Assembly (NCBI GenBank): GCA_902773005.1
Contig: CACYCS010000096.1
Location: forward strand, 1 to 41,329
DNA length: 41,329 bases
Source of the DNA: an uncultured Erysipelotrichaceae bacterium
Lineage (GTDB): Bacteria; Bacillota_I; Bacilli_A; RFN20; CAG-826
Direction: 5' to 3'
In this document: positions 32,775 to 41,290 of the stretch, in pieces
How positions within the stretch are numbered: the stretch's first letter is position 1
Layout of the letters: every line of letters begins with the position of its first letter
Notes under the pieces: generated by a model
Database searches by the model: none
The model's input: the letters and a program-made list of their open reading frames with translations, nothing else
What the model was told of the DNA's origin: nothing
Program-made: the position numbers and the translations under genes

Positions 32775-33639
32775 CGTCAACTCCAAGGAATCTCTTGAGG
32801 TCTGGCAGCATGGATTCCATCAAATCGTATCCCTCTTGATAAAGGGCGTTCAGTTTTTTCTCATTGCGCTCAGCGCGACCAATCGTAACAGGTTGCTGCG
32901 GCTGAATAACGAATGCACGTCCCTCGTCTTTTAGCCGATTGATCTCTTCGACATCGTCGTTATAGGTCTTATTTGCGTTGATAATGGCCTGCGAAAGCTC
33001 TTTGTGTTTCCGATAGAACTGCTTGGTGCGTCTAATGGTACTCTTCTTTGTCTCGGGCTTCCGATAGGTCGGATCTCTAGTTTCGACCACGACGATTTTG
33101 CTTAGTCCGTCTTCTATTGGTTTGCGAAAGGGGATGGCCGCTGCCGGTCCGCCATCAAGGTAATAATGCCCTTCGACAAGAACAGGCTTGCTGATGAAGG
33201 GCAGCGAAGAAGATGCCGCGATAGCCTTCAGGAATTGCGAGCAAGAACTCTTCTCAAAATAATGCGCCTTACCGTCAGCAACGCCGGTAGTGGCAACGAA
33301 GAATTTCGCGGGATTTGAATTGAAACGATCGAAATTCATCGGAGAAACCTTGATGGGGACAGTGTTCATCAAATAATTGAAATTGAAGAACGTGCCGGTG
33401 AACAAAAGGTTGGCGGCTGACGCGAATTTGACGCTTTTCATGCAATGAACGATGAGGAACTGGGTTCTGCCGATGTCGCCGGAGATATAGTTGCTCCCGC
33501 CTAAGGCTCCTGCGGAGGTTCCGATGACGTACTGAAATTCGATTTCCTCTTTGGCGAGCCGGTCCAAAACACCCGCTACAAAAATGCCGCGAGTACCCCC
33601 GCCCTGTAGAACCAATGCAACATCGTTCGCAATCTTCAT
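32767..33639 (-). CDS. Patatin-like phospholipase
   Basis: Serine acyl hydrolase of the patatin family (290 aa), probably a phospholipase or lysophospholipase. The oxyanion loop GGGTRG (13-18), the nucleophile elbow GTSAG (Ser42) and the catalytic DGG (Asp162) are all present. There is no signal peptide, so it probably acts at the cytoplasmic face. It is the first gene of the minus-strand operon that continues through rluA, DUF1538, two PII-like genes and YfhO. The ATG at 33639 has no ribosome binding site, and a promoter just upstream puts the transcription start on the A of the ATG. Confidence 0.93.
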   Translation of the reverse strand: MKIANDVALVLQGGGTRGIFVAGVLDRLAKEEIEFQYVIGTSAGALGGSNYISGDIGRTQFLIVHCMKSVKFASAANLLFTGTFFNFNYLMNTVPIKVSPMNFDRFNSNPAKFFVATTGVADGKAHYFEKSSCSQFLKAIAASSSLPFISKPVLVEGHYYLDGGPAAAIPFRKPIEDGLSKIVVVETRDPTYRKPETKKSTIRRTKQFYRKHKELSQAIINANKTYNDDVEEINRLKDEGRAFVIQPQQPVTIGRAERNEKKLNALYQEGYDLMESMLPDLKRFLGVDDE

Positions 33640-33645
33640 GCACTA

Positions 33646-33674
33646 ATGTTAGTTTCTTAGTAAGACGTAGGCAA
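33646..33674 (-). promoter_or_regulatory. Promoter of the patatin-YfhO operon, possibly leaderless
   Basis: On the minus strand TTGCCT (33674-33669) and TAACAT (33651-33646) are 17 nt apart. The start of transcription, 7 nt downstream, would be 33639, the A of the patatin ATG. An AT-rich 9-bp palindrome AAAATCTTT-A-AAAGATTTT (33677-33695) sits just upstream of the -35 element and could be an UP element or operator. Confidence 0.45.
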
Positions 33675-33793
33675 AGAAAATCTTTAAAAGATTTTACCCA
33701 TTTTTCCTTTCAGACATCGCCTAAAGGCGAAGGCAAATCGGTCACAATTCGAAAAATAGGCGGGACATGCACCGAAACTCACGCGTTTTACGG

Positions 33794-34687
33794 TCAATAT
33801 TTCTTCATGAACTCGATCATCCCCGAATTGACGCGGATGCTTTCTGGCAGGTCAGGGAAGTTCACGTTGTGCACGTGGTCGACCTGCTTGTCGTCACTAT
33901 CGATATCGATAAACTCAAAATCGTCTCGGCCTTCTAGCGCTTTGCTTAGCTGGAGGGATTCGTTTCTAAGGAACTCGCGCCTACAGGTAGAGGCAAATAC
34001 GGGGAGTTTCAGGTCACCCAAATGCTCTTTCGGAGAATAGAGACTGGCAAGCTCAATGTCGTCGACTCTAGGTCCAAACATCCGACGACGCGCGCCATTT
34101 GTCATGGCTTTCGCTTGAGTCGAGGCGACGAGATCAAATACGGTGCAGTTCACCAAAACGGCTTTGGGCTTGAAGGCGTGAAATTTCAAACCCATCTTGT
34201 CGCAGAGTTCATCGTTGTTAGCCATCTCGGCGAGGAGCAAGGCAAAATGCCCGCCAGCGGAATCCCCCGTAAGATAGATTTCATCACCCTCAATCCCCAA
34301 ATCTTTGGCGTGATCGGTTATGTAATTGATGCAAGCAACGCAATCAGATATTTGATCCGCGACAGAGAGGCTCCCGTCGTTCAAGCGATAATCGACCGCA
34401 ATGAAATCGAACCCATGCTCAAGGAACACTTTCCCAAAAATGTAGTTCTCTTTTCTGGTGGAAAGAATATAGGCTCCGCCGTGAACATCGATGATCAGTT
34501 TTCCGAGCCGTTTATCCTTCTCGGCGAAAAACGCATCAAAGCAATGTTTGTCGTTTCCGTCCCCAGCATAATTCACGTCTAATTTGTGATCATATTTGAG
34601 ATTTGCAAAGATTTCCGGTCTTTTCTTGGCTGCTCTTTTCTCGAAATTCTTTGCCATCAGGCTTAATGTGAAACCCGGAATTTTCAT
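33794..34687 (-). CDS. Alpha/beta hydrolase (HSL-type esterase/lipase)
   Basis: Soluble esterase-like enzyme of 297 aa. The oxyanion motif is HGGAY in IIDVHGGAYILS, and the nucleophile elbow is GDSAGGH (Ser), as in the hormone-sensitive-lipase/carboxylesterase clan. The likely catalytic His is in the DHVHNVNF segment near the C-terminus. No signal peptide. Substrate unknown; deacetylation of carbohydrate is plausible because the operon also contains a GH2 glycosidase and a HAD phosphatase. It starts six nt after the HAD gene, with GGAGG a little far upstream. Confidence 0.85.
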   Translation of the reverse strand: MKIPGFTLSLMAKNFEKRAAKKRPEIFANLKYDHKLDVNYAGDGNDKHCFDAFFAEKDKRLGKLIIDVHGGAYILSTRKENYIFGKVFLEHGFDFIAVDYRLNDGSLSVADQISDCVACINYITDHAKDLGIEGDEIYLTGDSAGGHFALLLAEMANNDELCDKMGLKFHAFKPKAVLVNCTVFDLVASTQAKAMTNGARRRMFGPRVDDIELASLYSPKEHLGDLKLPVFASTCRREFLRNESLQLSKALEGRDDFEFIDIDSDDKQVDHVHNVNFPDLPESIRVNSGMIEFMKKY

Positions 34688-34690
34688 GTA

Positions 34691-35479
34691 TTATTCGTCC
34701 TCCAATACAAGCTTATGAATGGCGTTTGCCAGGCCATTGTCGCTAATGTGATCTGTCACATAATTCGCGGCGGCTTTAACTTCGTCTCTACCGTTTCCCA
34801 TACAGACAAAGAAGCCGGTTGCTTCCGCCATGGGAATGTCTTGAAGGTCATCGCCAAAAGCAATGGATTCCTCTTTCGAAATTCCGAGGTAATTCAAAAC
34901 GTCGGTGATTGTTTTGCCTTTGGAGTGGTGCGAACTCATTAGTTCAACTCCAAACTTTTCAAACCGCCACATGATTAAGTTCGGAGCAACGGACTTAATT
35001 TCTTCATCGTATTCTTCTGGCGCGAAAAGCAGCAATCCCGTTGCATCTTCGCCACGGTAATCCTGCACCAATTTTGTCTCGTCACGATAAATGCTGTGAT
35101 AGTTGTCCGAATATTCATTTGCCGGCGCGATCATGTAGCGAGTGAATGGCGTTGTTATTTCTGCCGTAAGCCCCAATTCTTTGGCTTTTTTAACCACGGC
35201 ATACACTTCTTCCTTATCCATGAACTCAGAATGGATAACCTTTTCTCCAACTACGCCGGTTCCCCCTGAAGAGGCGATGAAACCAGCCCAAGGTATGCCT
35301 AAATCAAAGCACCCGAAGTCTTTTTGAGAACCATACGGCCTCGCCGAACATAGAAAGACCTTGATCCCTTTCTCGGCCATCAGTTTGATTGCAGAGATGG
35401 CGGATTCAGGGTATTCCCCTTTGTAATGGTCGTAGATTGTGTTATCAACGTCGAAAAACGCTACCTTATATTTGCTCAT
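34691..35479 (-). CDS. Cof-type HAD phosphatase
   Basis: Haloacid-dehalogenase hydrolase of subclass IIB (262 aa). Motif I is AFFDVDNTIYDH, motif II CSARPYG, and motif IV GDDLQDIPMAEATGFFVCMGNG. The conserved Lys is in SKGKTITDVL. The cap domain lies between motifs II and III, as in Cof/YbiV-type sugar-phosphate phosphatases. It probably dephosphorylates a sugar phosphate or flavin, not a fixed substrate. The ATG at 35479 is preferred to a TTG three bases upstream. It overlaps the GH2 gene by 14 nt. Confidence 0.86.
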   Translation of the reverse strand: MSKYKVAFFDVDNTIYDHYKGEYPESAISAIKLMAEKGIKVFLCSARPYGSQKDFGCFDLGIPWAGFIASSGGTGVVGEKVIHSEFMDKEEVYAVVKKAKELGLTAEITTPFTRYMIAPANEYSDNYHSIYRDETKLVQDYRGEDATGLLLFAPEEYDEEIKSVAPNLIMWRFEKFGVELMSSHHSKGKTITDVLNYLGISKEESIAFGDDLQDIPMAEATGFFVCMGNGRDEVKAAANYVTDHISDNGLANAIHKLVLEDE

Positions 35480-37205
35480 CAAATTTCAGGCGGCCATTAA
35501 GGGCAGCCATGACCTCCGGATTAATTTTAACAACCTGCCTATCATATGTGACCAAGCCATTTACTTCGTCTTCAACATCTGATAGTTGAGTATAAACGGC
35601 AATGGATAGGCCCGCTTTTTCGATAAGTGGAGCAATTTGTTGTTCATAGAGTTTTTTAAGGGCGGCTTCTAAGTCAGATTGCGACTTGATCGACTTATAG
35701 CCAAAGCTCTTTTTATTTCTATACATATGACCCGGGGTCGCTAGCGCATAGCCGCCGAATTCCGTTAGAGAAAGAATCCTATCTTGGACTGGTTTGAGTT
35801 TTACCGCCCTGAAATAAATATGCCTGGATTCAAAGTCGCCTGTGTGCTGATCGTACCAACCGGATGTGGAATCAACAAGCCTTGTAGGGTCTAGCGCTTT
35901 TAGCTTTGAAGTGAGGCGAATCGCATCGAATTGGCCCCACCCTTCATTGAAAAGAGTCCAGATGGCTAAGCAAGGCGAATTAAACAGCAATTCGACAGTC
36001 GGTTGCATGTCGTCTTCAAATCGTTTTCTAGATTCCGAGTTTCCTCTTCCAAACAATTTATAATGCTTCAAATCATTGAACTTATAAGAAATGAATGGAG
36101 CGGTATTGATTAAGAACTTTTTATATCTCGATCCACCATTTACAAAATCCTGAATGACGATCACTCCAAGTCTGTCGCAATGATAATACCAGCGCATCGG
36201 TTCGATTTTGATGTGCTTTCTCAACATGTTGAATCCCATGCTTTTTATTGTCTCAATATCGTCAATTAAAGCTTGGTCAGACGGAGCGGTCAGCCCTCCG
36301 TCATGCCAATAGCCTTGATCAAGCAAGCCGGTCAAGAAATACGGTTTGTTATTAAGACCGAAGACTTTCCGCCCTTTGTGCTCCACCATCGAGAACTTTC
36401 TCATAGCGAAATAGCTATGGATTTCGTCCTCGTTGATTTTTAAGGTAACCTCATAAAGATTTGGTTGCTCAGGTGACCACGGGTGAAATGCGTCCTTTAA
36501 ATCGATCCTGGTCTTTCCATTGGAATCAAGCTTAGCCTCGCAAATAGGCTGATTCTTGAACAAAACGGCAACGCTCGACTCTTTTATCGACCCATTGAAC
36601 GAAACCGCTATATCAATGGCTTTTCCATCAAAATCAGGAGTAAATCTAATTGATGATGCGTATTCGCGGGGGACCGGTTCAATCCAAACAGATTTCCATA
36701 TCCCAGATGTCGGCTTGTAGAAAATGCCGCCGTATTCGTTGCTTTGCTTGCCCCTAGGATAAATCTCACTATCCGTATCGTCCCGCACATTGATCTCCAA
36801 AACGTTCTGTTCGGGAAGGTTATCGACTTTCACTGAAAAAGGAAGGTAACCGCCAACGTGCTCGTAAACCTTGCTTCCGTTGAGCCATACGTCGCACTCT
36901 TGGTCAACTCCATCGAAATGGAGGATCGCGCTCATTCCCGCAAATGATTTAGGCAAAGTAAACGAGCGGCGATAGTGCAGGCACTCGTCTTTGCTAATCA
37001 ATTTTTGAATACCCGATAGGGGTGTCTCAACCGAAAACGGAACAAGTATTTTTTCTTCGAATCTATCGGGGCTTTTCATAGAATTAGTTATTTGAAAATC
37101 CCACCAGCCATTCAAAATCAGGAACTCTTTCCGCTGGAACTGTGGGGTCGGATGCTCCACCAAAGGGACATAATCTGCCCCAAATTTACTCTCGATACGG
37201 TTCAT
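35466..37205 (-). CDS. Glycoside hydrolase family 2 protein
   Basis: Retaining beta-glycosidase (beta-galactosidase/glucuronidase/mannosidase-like, 579 aa). A jelly-roll sugar-binding domain comes first (LHFDGVDQECDVWLNGSKVYEHVGGYLPF), then an immunoglobulin-like domain, then a TIM barrel with the acid/base in LFNEGWGQFD (the N-E pair) and a nucleophile Glu in LSLTEFGGYA. No signal peptide, so it acts inside the cell. The exact sugar cannot be told. The ATG at 37205 has no ribosome binding site and lies 7 nt after a -10 element, and the homologous part begins there; the open frame continues upstream to 37301. It heads a three-gene operon with the HAD phosphatase and the hydrolase. Confidence 0.9.
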   Translation of the reverse strand: MNRIESKFGADYVPLVEHPTPQFQRKEFLILNGWWDFQITNSMKSPDRFEEKILVPFSVETPLSGIQKLISKDECLHYRRSFTLPKSFAGMSAILHFDGVDQECDVWLNGSKVYEHVGGYLPFSVKVDNLPEQNVLEINVRDDTDSEIYPRGKQSNEYGGIFYKPTSGIWKSVWIEPVPREYASSIRFTPDFDGKAIDIAVSFNGSIKESSVAVLFKNQPICEAKLDSNGKTRIDLKDAFHPWSPEQPNLYEVTLKINEDEIHSYFAMRKFSMVEHKGRKVFGLNNKPYFLTGLLDQGYWHDGGLTAPSDQALIDDIETIKSMGFNMLRKHIKIEPMRWYYHCDRLGVIVIQDFVNGGSRYKKFLINTAPFISYKFNDLKHYKLFGRGNSESRKRFEDDMQPTVELLFNSPCLAIWTLFNEGWGQFDAIRLTSKLKALDPTRLVDSTSGWYDQHTGDFESRHIYFRAVKLKPVQDRILSLTEFGGYALATPGHMYRNKKSFGYKSIKSQSDLEAALKKLYEQQIAPLIEKAGLSIAVYTQLSDVEDEVNGLVTYDRQVVKINPEVMAALNGRLKFDEQI

Positions 37206-37211
37206 AGGACT

Positions 37212-37248
37212 ATTGTAAGGCAAATGAAGGCCTTTGTAGTGGTATACT
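37212..37248. promoter_or_regulatory. Divergent promoters of the GH2 and M24 genes
   Basis: On the minus strand TACAAT (37217-37212) would start transcription at the A of the GH2 ATG (37205). On the plus strand TGGTATACT (37240-37248) is an extended -10 for the M24 peptidase. Neither has a good -35. The two translation starts are only 63 bp apart, so the two genes share a control region. Confidence 0.5.
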
Positions 37249-37268
37249 CTTCCCGAAAGGTCGGATTT

Positions 37269-38453
37269 ATGACAATTCAAGAACTTCAACAATCTATTCA
37301 AAAGACAGAGGCGGATGCCTATATTTTGGTGGATTATGAGAACAAAAACAAAGTATTGGTCGGCTTTTTAGGAGAAAAAATGCTGACCCGCAAAATCATT
37401 ATGGTGATACCCCGGGAGGGTAAGCCATTTTTAATCACCCACGTTATCGATACCGTGTATCTCCAAGACGAAACGACCCTCAGGAATTTTGACTTGAAGC
37501 CGTATAAGACCTGGCAGCAGATGCTCGCTTTAGAAAAGGACGCATTCTCGGGCTACAAAAGCGTCCTAATGGATATGTCCGAAAGCGGACTCTTGCCTCG
37601 TGTTTCTCTCGCTGACTATGGGTCTGTCGAATACGTGAAGAGTCTAGGCATCAAAGTCATTTCCTCAGGCGATTTATTGCAATCGATGACAGCGGTTTTA
37701 TCCGATGGGGCCTACGATTCTCAAGTCAAGGCTTGTGAGGTTACGCTCAAGATAAAAGATGAGGCGTTTAGGCTCATTAAGCAAGAAATTCTCACCAAAG
37801 GAGAAACCGATGAGCTCTTCATCCAAGCCTTTATCGGAAAGCGATTCAGAGAGGAAGGGATGGTCTACGACGAACTTCCGCTCGTCGCCATCGGCAAAAA
37901 CGCCAGCAATCCGCATTACACTCCCACCCCAGAGAACTACTCTAAGATTAAGGAAGGGGATCTTGTGCTCATAGATATGTGGGCCAAATACGATTACCCC
38001 CATGGGGTATACTCTGACATCACATGGATGGGCTATGTGGGAACCGAAATTCCAGAGGTCTATAAAGAGAGGTTCAAGATAGTAAAAGCGGCTCGCGATG
38101 GGGTTATTTCCTTCCTAAAACGCGAAATTCCCAAAAGGGAGGTCAAAGCCTACGAAGCCGACGATGTCGCCCGAAAGATCATAACGGAAGCGGGATATGG
38201 CGAATGGTTCTTGCACCGAGTTGGCCACAACATCGCTAACGACGTCTCTCCGCACGGCCCAGGTGCCAACCTAGACAACTACGAATCCCATGACGATCGT
38301 TCTCTCATGGAAGGGACAAGTTTTTCCGATGAACCGGGGATTTATGCGCCTGACTTCGGAGTTAGAAGTGAAACCGACCTGCATATAAAAAATAGGGAGC
38401 TCATCGTCGTTGGAGGACTCCAAGTCGAGATCATCCCTATCATGTCTCTTTGA
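37269..38453 (+). CDS. M24-family metallopeptidase (Xaa-Pro peptidase-like)
   Basis: Pita-bread-fold dimetal peptidase, probably an Xaa-Pro aminopeptidase or dipeptidase (394 aa). The C-terminal half has the five expected ligands: Asp in VLIDMWAKYD, Asp in VYSDITW, His in LHRVGHNIAND, Glu in FSDEPGIYAPDFGVRSE, and Glu in QVEIIPI near the end. The N-terminal half is the non-catalytic creatinase-like domain. The ATG at 37269 is chosen because AAAGG precedes it and homology starts there; the frame stays open upstream to 37092, inside the divergent GH2 gene. A terminator for it lies in the end of csoR. Confidence 0.9.
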   Translation: MTIQELQQSIQKTEADAYILVDYENKNKVLVGFLGEKMLTRKIIMVIPREGKPFLITHVIDTVYLQDETTLRNFDLKPYKTWQQMLALEKDAFSGYKSVLMDMSESGLLPRVSLADYGSVEYVKSLGIKVISSGDLLQSMTAVLSDGAYDSQVKACEVTLKIKDEAFRLIKQEILTKGETDELFIQAFIGKRFREEGMVYDELPLVAIGKNASNPHYTPTPENYSKIKEGDLVLIDMWAKYDYPHGVYSDITWMGYVGTEIPEVYKERFKIVKAARDGVISFLKREIPKREVKAYEADDVARKIITEAGYGEWFLHRVGHNIANDVSPHGPGANLDNYESHDDRSLMEGTSFSDEPGIYAPDFGVRSETDLHIKNRELIVVGGLQVEIIPIMSL

Positions 38454-38459
38454 TTTGCG

Positions 38460-38723
38460 TCAATGCGACATACGCTCAAGGATTCCTTCCATTTCCTTGA
38501 GCTTTTTATTTACGTCATCGCTGTCTTTTGCTTCGAGAACGCACGAAGAAAGGTGCGCAGAGACGATAATGTTGTTTACCCGCTTGAGCAAGGCAATCGT
38601 GGCTAAAAGCTGATTTGAGATGTCGATGCAGTATTCATCCTGGTCGATCATCTTGGTAATGCCTTCAAGTTGGCCTTTGGCAATAGCAATTTGACGTTTA
38701 ACTTTGGTTTTATCTGCCTTCAT
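38460..38723 (-). CDS. csoR: CsoR-family copper-sensing repressor
   Basis: Helical tetrameric DNA-binding repressor of 87 residues. Its Cu(I) ligands are conserved as C32 (YCIDISNQ), H57 and C61 (AHLSSC), the C-H-C set of true CsoR rather than of RcnR or FrmR. On binding Cu(I) it releases its operator. The ideal operator sits upstream of copA (41274-41290), so copA-copZ-csoR is self-regulated. It follows copZ directly (copZ stop ends at 38724). Confidence 0.94.
   Translation of the reverse strand: MKADKTKVKRQIAIAKGQLEGITKMIDQDEYCIDISNQLLATIALLKRVNNIIVSAHLSSCVLEAKDSDDVNKKLKEMEGILERMSH
38475..38510 (+). terminator. Terminator of the M24 gene, inside csoR
   Basis: CTCAAGGA (38475-38482) pairs with TCCTTGAG (38494-38501), followed by CTTTTTATTT. 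It lies within the csoR coding region on the opposite strand, encoding part of LKEMEGILE. Confidence 0.7.
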
Positions 38724-38945
38724 TTATCTCATACCGCCATATTTATAGCCCGCATTTTCTATTGCGGATTTCACATCGTTTTCTTCGAGTTTTTTGCTTG
38801 ATTTAACCGATGCTTCCTTATTTTTTAGAGAAACTACAACCGATTTTACACCATCGATTTTCTCTAGCGCTTCTTTGACGTGGCCAGCGCAGTGTTCGCA
38901 CATCATTCCTTCGACAGCCACGGTTGTTTTTACAGTTCCAAACAT
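38724..38945 (-). CDS. copZ: Copper chaperone CopZ (HMA domain)
   Basis: A single heavy-metal-associated domain of 73 aa carrying the Cu(I) site MMCEHC (C16, C19) near the N-terminus, in a ferredoxin-like fold. It takes Cu(I) and passes it to the CopA ATPase. The ATG overlaps the copA stop (TAATG), and csoR follows, so it is co-expressed with its partners. Confidence 0.95.
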   Translation of the reverse strand: MFGTVKTTVAVEGMMCEHCAGHVKEALEKIDGVKSVVVSLKNKEASVKSSKKLEENDVKSAIENAGYKYGGMR

Positions 38946-41272
38946 TATTTTTCCTCCACTTTATTAATCATTTTTGTTTTGAAGAATCGCAGCCTCAGAG
39001 CATTGAGAACCACGGTGATAGACGATAATGACATCGTCAAAGAACCAATCATTGGGGTTAGAACTAGGTGCTCCTGAGAGCCGGTAAACCAATTAGGAGC
39101 AACTTGTATCGCATAGAGCGCCCCAGCGGCAAGCGGTATTAGAAGAATATTATATAGGAACGCCCACGCGAGGTTCTCTTTAATATTCCAAACAACTTTA
39201 TGACTTAGCTCGATCGCCCCAACGACATCTTTCGGGTCGTTTCGAACCAAAATGATCTCGGAGCTCTCAATCGCGACATCCGTGCCAGCGCCGATTGCGA
39301 TGCCAACATCCGCTTTCATAAGGGCTAGGGCGTCATTGATTCCGTCTCCAACCATTGCAACGCAATGCCCTTCTTTCTGAAGCGCTTCAACAATTTGCTC
39401 TTTTTGGTCAGGAAGAACCTCTGAATAGACTCCATCGACATTTAGCTTGGCGCCAATGGCCGTTGCAGTGGTTTTGTTGTCGCCAGTAAGGATGGCAACC
39501 TTCTTCCCCATCTTCTTTAAAGTGGCGATCGCATCGCGCGAATTCTCCTTCACGGTATCACCAATGCCAAGCAAGCCCACAAGTTGCCCGCCTTCGGAAA
39601 CATATAAGACCGTTTGGCCTTTCGACGATAGTTCTGCGAATTTCTCTGAAACGGTTGAAACGTCCACTCCTTTGTTTTTCATTAGGAGCCCGTTCCCAAT
39701 CGCCATCGCGTTCCCGGCGACGCCTTGGCCAGGCACATAATCGAATTCCGGGCTTTCTACGAACGCAATATTGTGTTCTTTAGCGTATTCGACAACCGCT
39801 TTTGAAAGTGGGTGCTCGGACTTCGATTCAAGCGAAGCGGCCTTCGCTAATAGTTCGGTCTCGCCGCAAGAAAACGCAACAACCTCAAGCAGAGACATTT
39901 TTCCAGTCGTCAGTGTGCCGGTCTTGTCGAATAGGACGAAATCGACTTTCTCCATCCGTTCAAATGCTTCTGCGGATTTGATGAGTATGCCGTTTTCCGC
40001 GCCTTTTCCTGTCCCGACCATAATGGCAACGGGCGTAGCAAGCCCAAGCGCGCATGGGCAGGAAATCACGAGAACGGATACGGCAAGTTGAAACGCCAAA
40101 TTAACGTCTGGGTGATTGCTACCAGCCATTCCGAGACCTGTGAGAATCATCCAAATGGTAAAGGTAATGAGGCTTATGCCAATGACGGAGGGGACGAACA
40201 CCAAAGAGATGCGATCAGCGAGCCTCGCAATGGGAGCCTTTGATTCGGATGCTTGTTCAACCATTCCGATTATCTTTCCGATTGTCGTATCCTTGCCGAC
40301 GTTCGTGACTCGGAAGAGGAAAGAGCCTTCTTTGTTGATTGTCGCTCCAATAACCTTATCGCCAACCGTTTTATACACAGGAAGCGATTCCCCGGTTAGG
40401 GAAGATTCGTCGACATTCGAATAGCCTTCTTCGATAATCCCGTCGACAGGAATCGATTGCCCGGGTTTGACCATTACCAAATCGCCTTCCTGCAGCGTTT
40501 CGGTCGCCACCTCAACTGGCTCCCCGTTTTTCATTAGCAGCGCAGTCTCAGGCGTCAATGCCATGAGGTTGGCAATCGAGGCAGTCGTCTTTTGGGTTGC
40601 TTTCGCCTCGAAGTATTTGCCTAGTGAAACAAACGTAGGGATCATAGCGGCTGATTCAATGTAGATGATCATCGAATAGTCCATCACCATCATATGGTTT
40701 CCGCTAGCCCAGCCAATGATGATCATTACATAGGCGTATATTCCATAGATAGTTGAGACTGTAGACCCAAGCGCAACCAAGGCATCCATGTTCGGATGAA
40801 GCTTCGCCAAACTCTTATAGCCGGAAACATAATGATGCCAGTTGAGTATCACTATCGGCACCAATAAAAGGAATTGGAAAGTGACGTCGAGGAAGATGAT
40901 CAAAGAATAATTCGGATCATCCATCTTAGGCCAATTCGCAAGCATCGGCCCCATTGAAAAAACCATCAAAACTGCAAGCAAAATAATGCTCAAAATCAGC
41001 TTATTCCGTCTAATCCGCAAGGATTTTGCGCGTTTTTCTTGGATTTTCTTAACGGATTCATTCACAAAGACCTGACATCCGTATCCAGCAGCGCAAACCG
41101 CGCCGATTATCTGTTCGTCGCCCACCTTGGATTCGTCAAAATCCACGACCATATTCTTGGCAAGAAGGCTGACGTTGACGTTAGTTACTCCATCGAGTTT
41201 CGCTACTGCCCTATCGACGTTCGCCTGGCACGCGGCGCACATCATTCCACTTACTTCGTACTTCTTCTTCAT
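38945..41272 (-). CDS. copA: Copper-exporting P1B-type ATPase CopA
   Basis: Membrane pump of 775 aa that exports Cu(I) using ATP. It has one N-terminal HMA domain (CAAC at 12-15), eight transmembrane helices with the CPC transport motif ([12 protein letters not shown]), the phosphorylation motif DKTGTLT, the TGES actuator loop, the nucleotide-binding SEHPLSKAV and the [10 protein letters not shown] hinge. The start ATG at 41272 is preceded by AGGGGG, which is part of the CsoR operator palindrome. It is the first gene of the copA-copZ-csoR operon. Confidence 0.97.
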   Translation of the reverse strand: MKKKYEVSGMMCAACQANVDRAVAKLDGVTNVNVSLLAKNMVVDFDESKVGDEQIIGAVCAAGYGCQVFVNESVKKIQEKRAKSLRIRRNKLILSIILLAVLMVFSMGPMLANWPKMDDPNYSLIIFLDVTFQFLLLVPIVILNWHHYVSGYKSLAKLHPNMDALVALGSTVSTIYGIYAYVMIIIGWASGNHMMVMDYSMIIYIESAAMIPTFVSLGKYFEAKATQKTTASIANLMALTPETALLMKNGEPVEVATETLQEGDLVMVKPGQSIPVDGIIEEGYSNVDESSLTGESLPVYKTVGDKVIGATINKEGSFLFRVTNVGKDTTIGKIIGMVEQASESKAPIARLADRISLVFVPSVIGISLITFTIWMILTGLGMAGSNHPDVNLAFQLAVSVLVISCPCALGLATPVAIMVGTGKGAENGILIKSAEAFERMEKVDFVLFDKTGTLTTGKMSLLEVVAFSCGETELLAKAASLESKSEHPLSKAVVEYAKEHNIAFVESPEFDYVPGQGVAGNAMAIGNGLLMKNKGVDVSTVSEKFAELSSKGQTVLYVSEGGQLVGLLGIGDTVKENSRDAIATLKKMGKKVAILTGDNKTTATAIGAKLNVDGVYSEVLPDQKEQIVEALQKEGHCVAMVGDGINDALALMKADVGIAIGAGTDVAIESSEIILVRNDPKDVVGAIELSHKVVWNIKENLAWAFLYNILLIPLAAGALYAIQVAPNWFTGSQEHLVLTPMIGSLTMSLSSITVVLNALRLRFFKTKMINKVEEK

Positions 41273-41273
41273 A

Positions 41274-41290
41274 ATACCCCCTAGGGGTAT
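41274..41290. promoter_or_regulatory. CsoR operator overlapping the copA ribosome binding site
   Basis: ATACCCC-CTA-GGGGTAT is a perfect 7-3-7 inverted repeat matching the known CsoR site type (TACCC...GGGTA). It lies 1 nt upstream of the copA ATG and contributes the GGGG of the ribosome binding site. A weak promoter (TTGCTT with TAATAT 17 nt apart on the minus strand) lies just upstream. Confidence 0.85.

Noticed and set aside
33715..33735. Small hairpin TCGCC-TAAA-GGCGA between the hydrolase and patatin genes
   Set aside because: Only a 5-bp stem and no T-run on either strand, so not called a terminator.
37092..37268. Upstream extension of the M24 peptidase
   Set aside because: It lies inside the divergent GH2 gene and precedes the promoter and ribosome binding site at 37240-37260.
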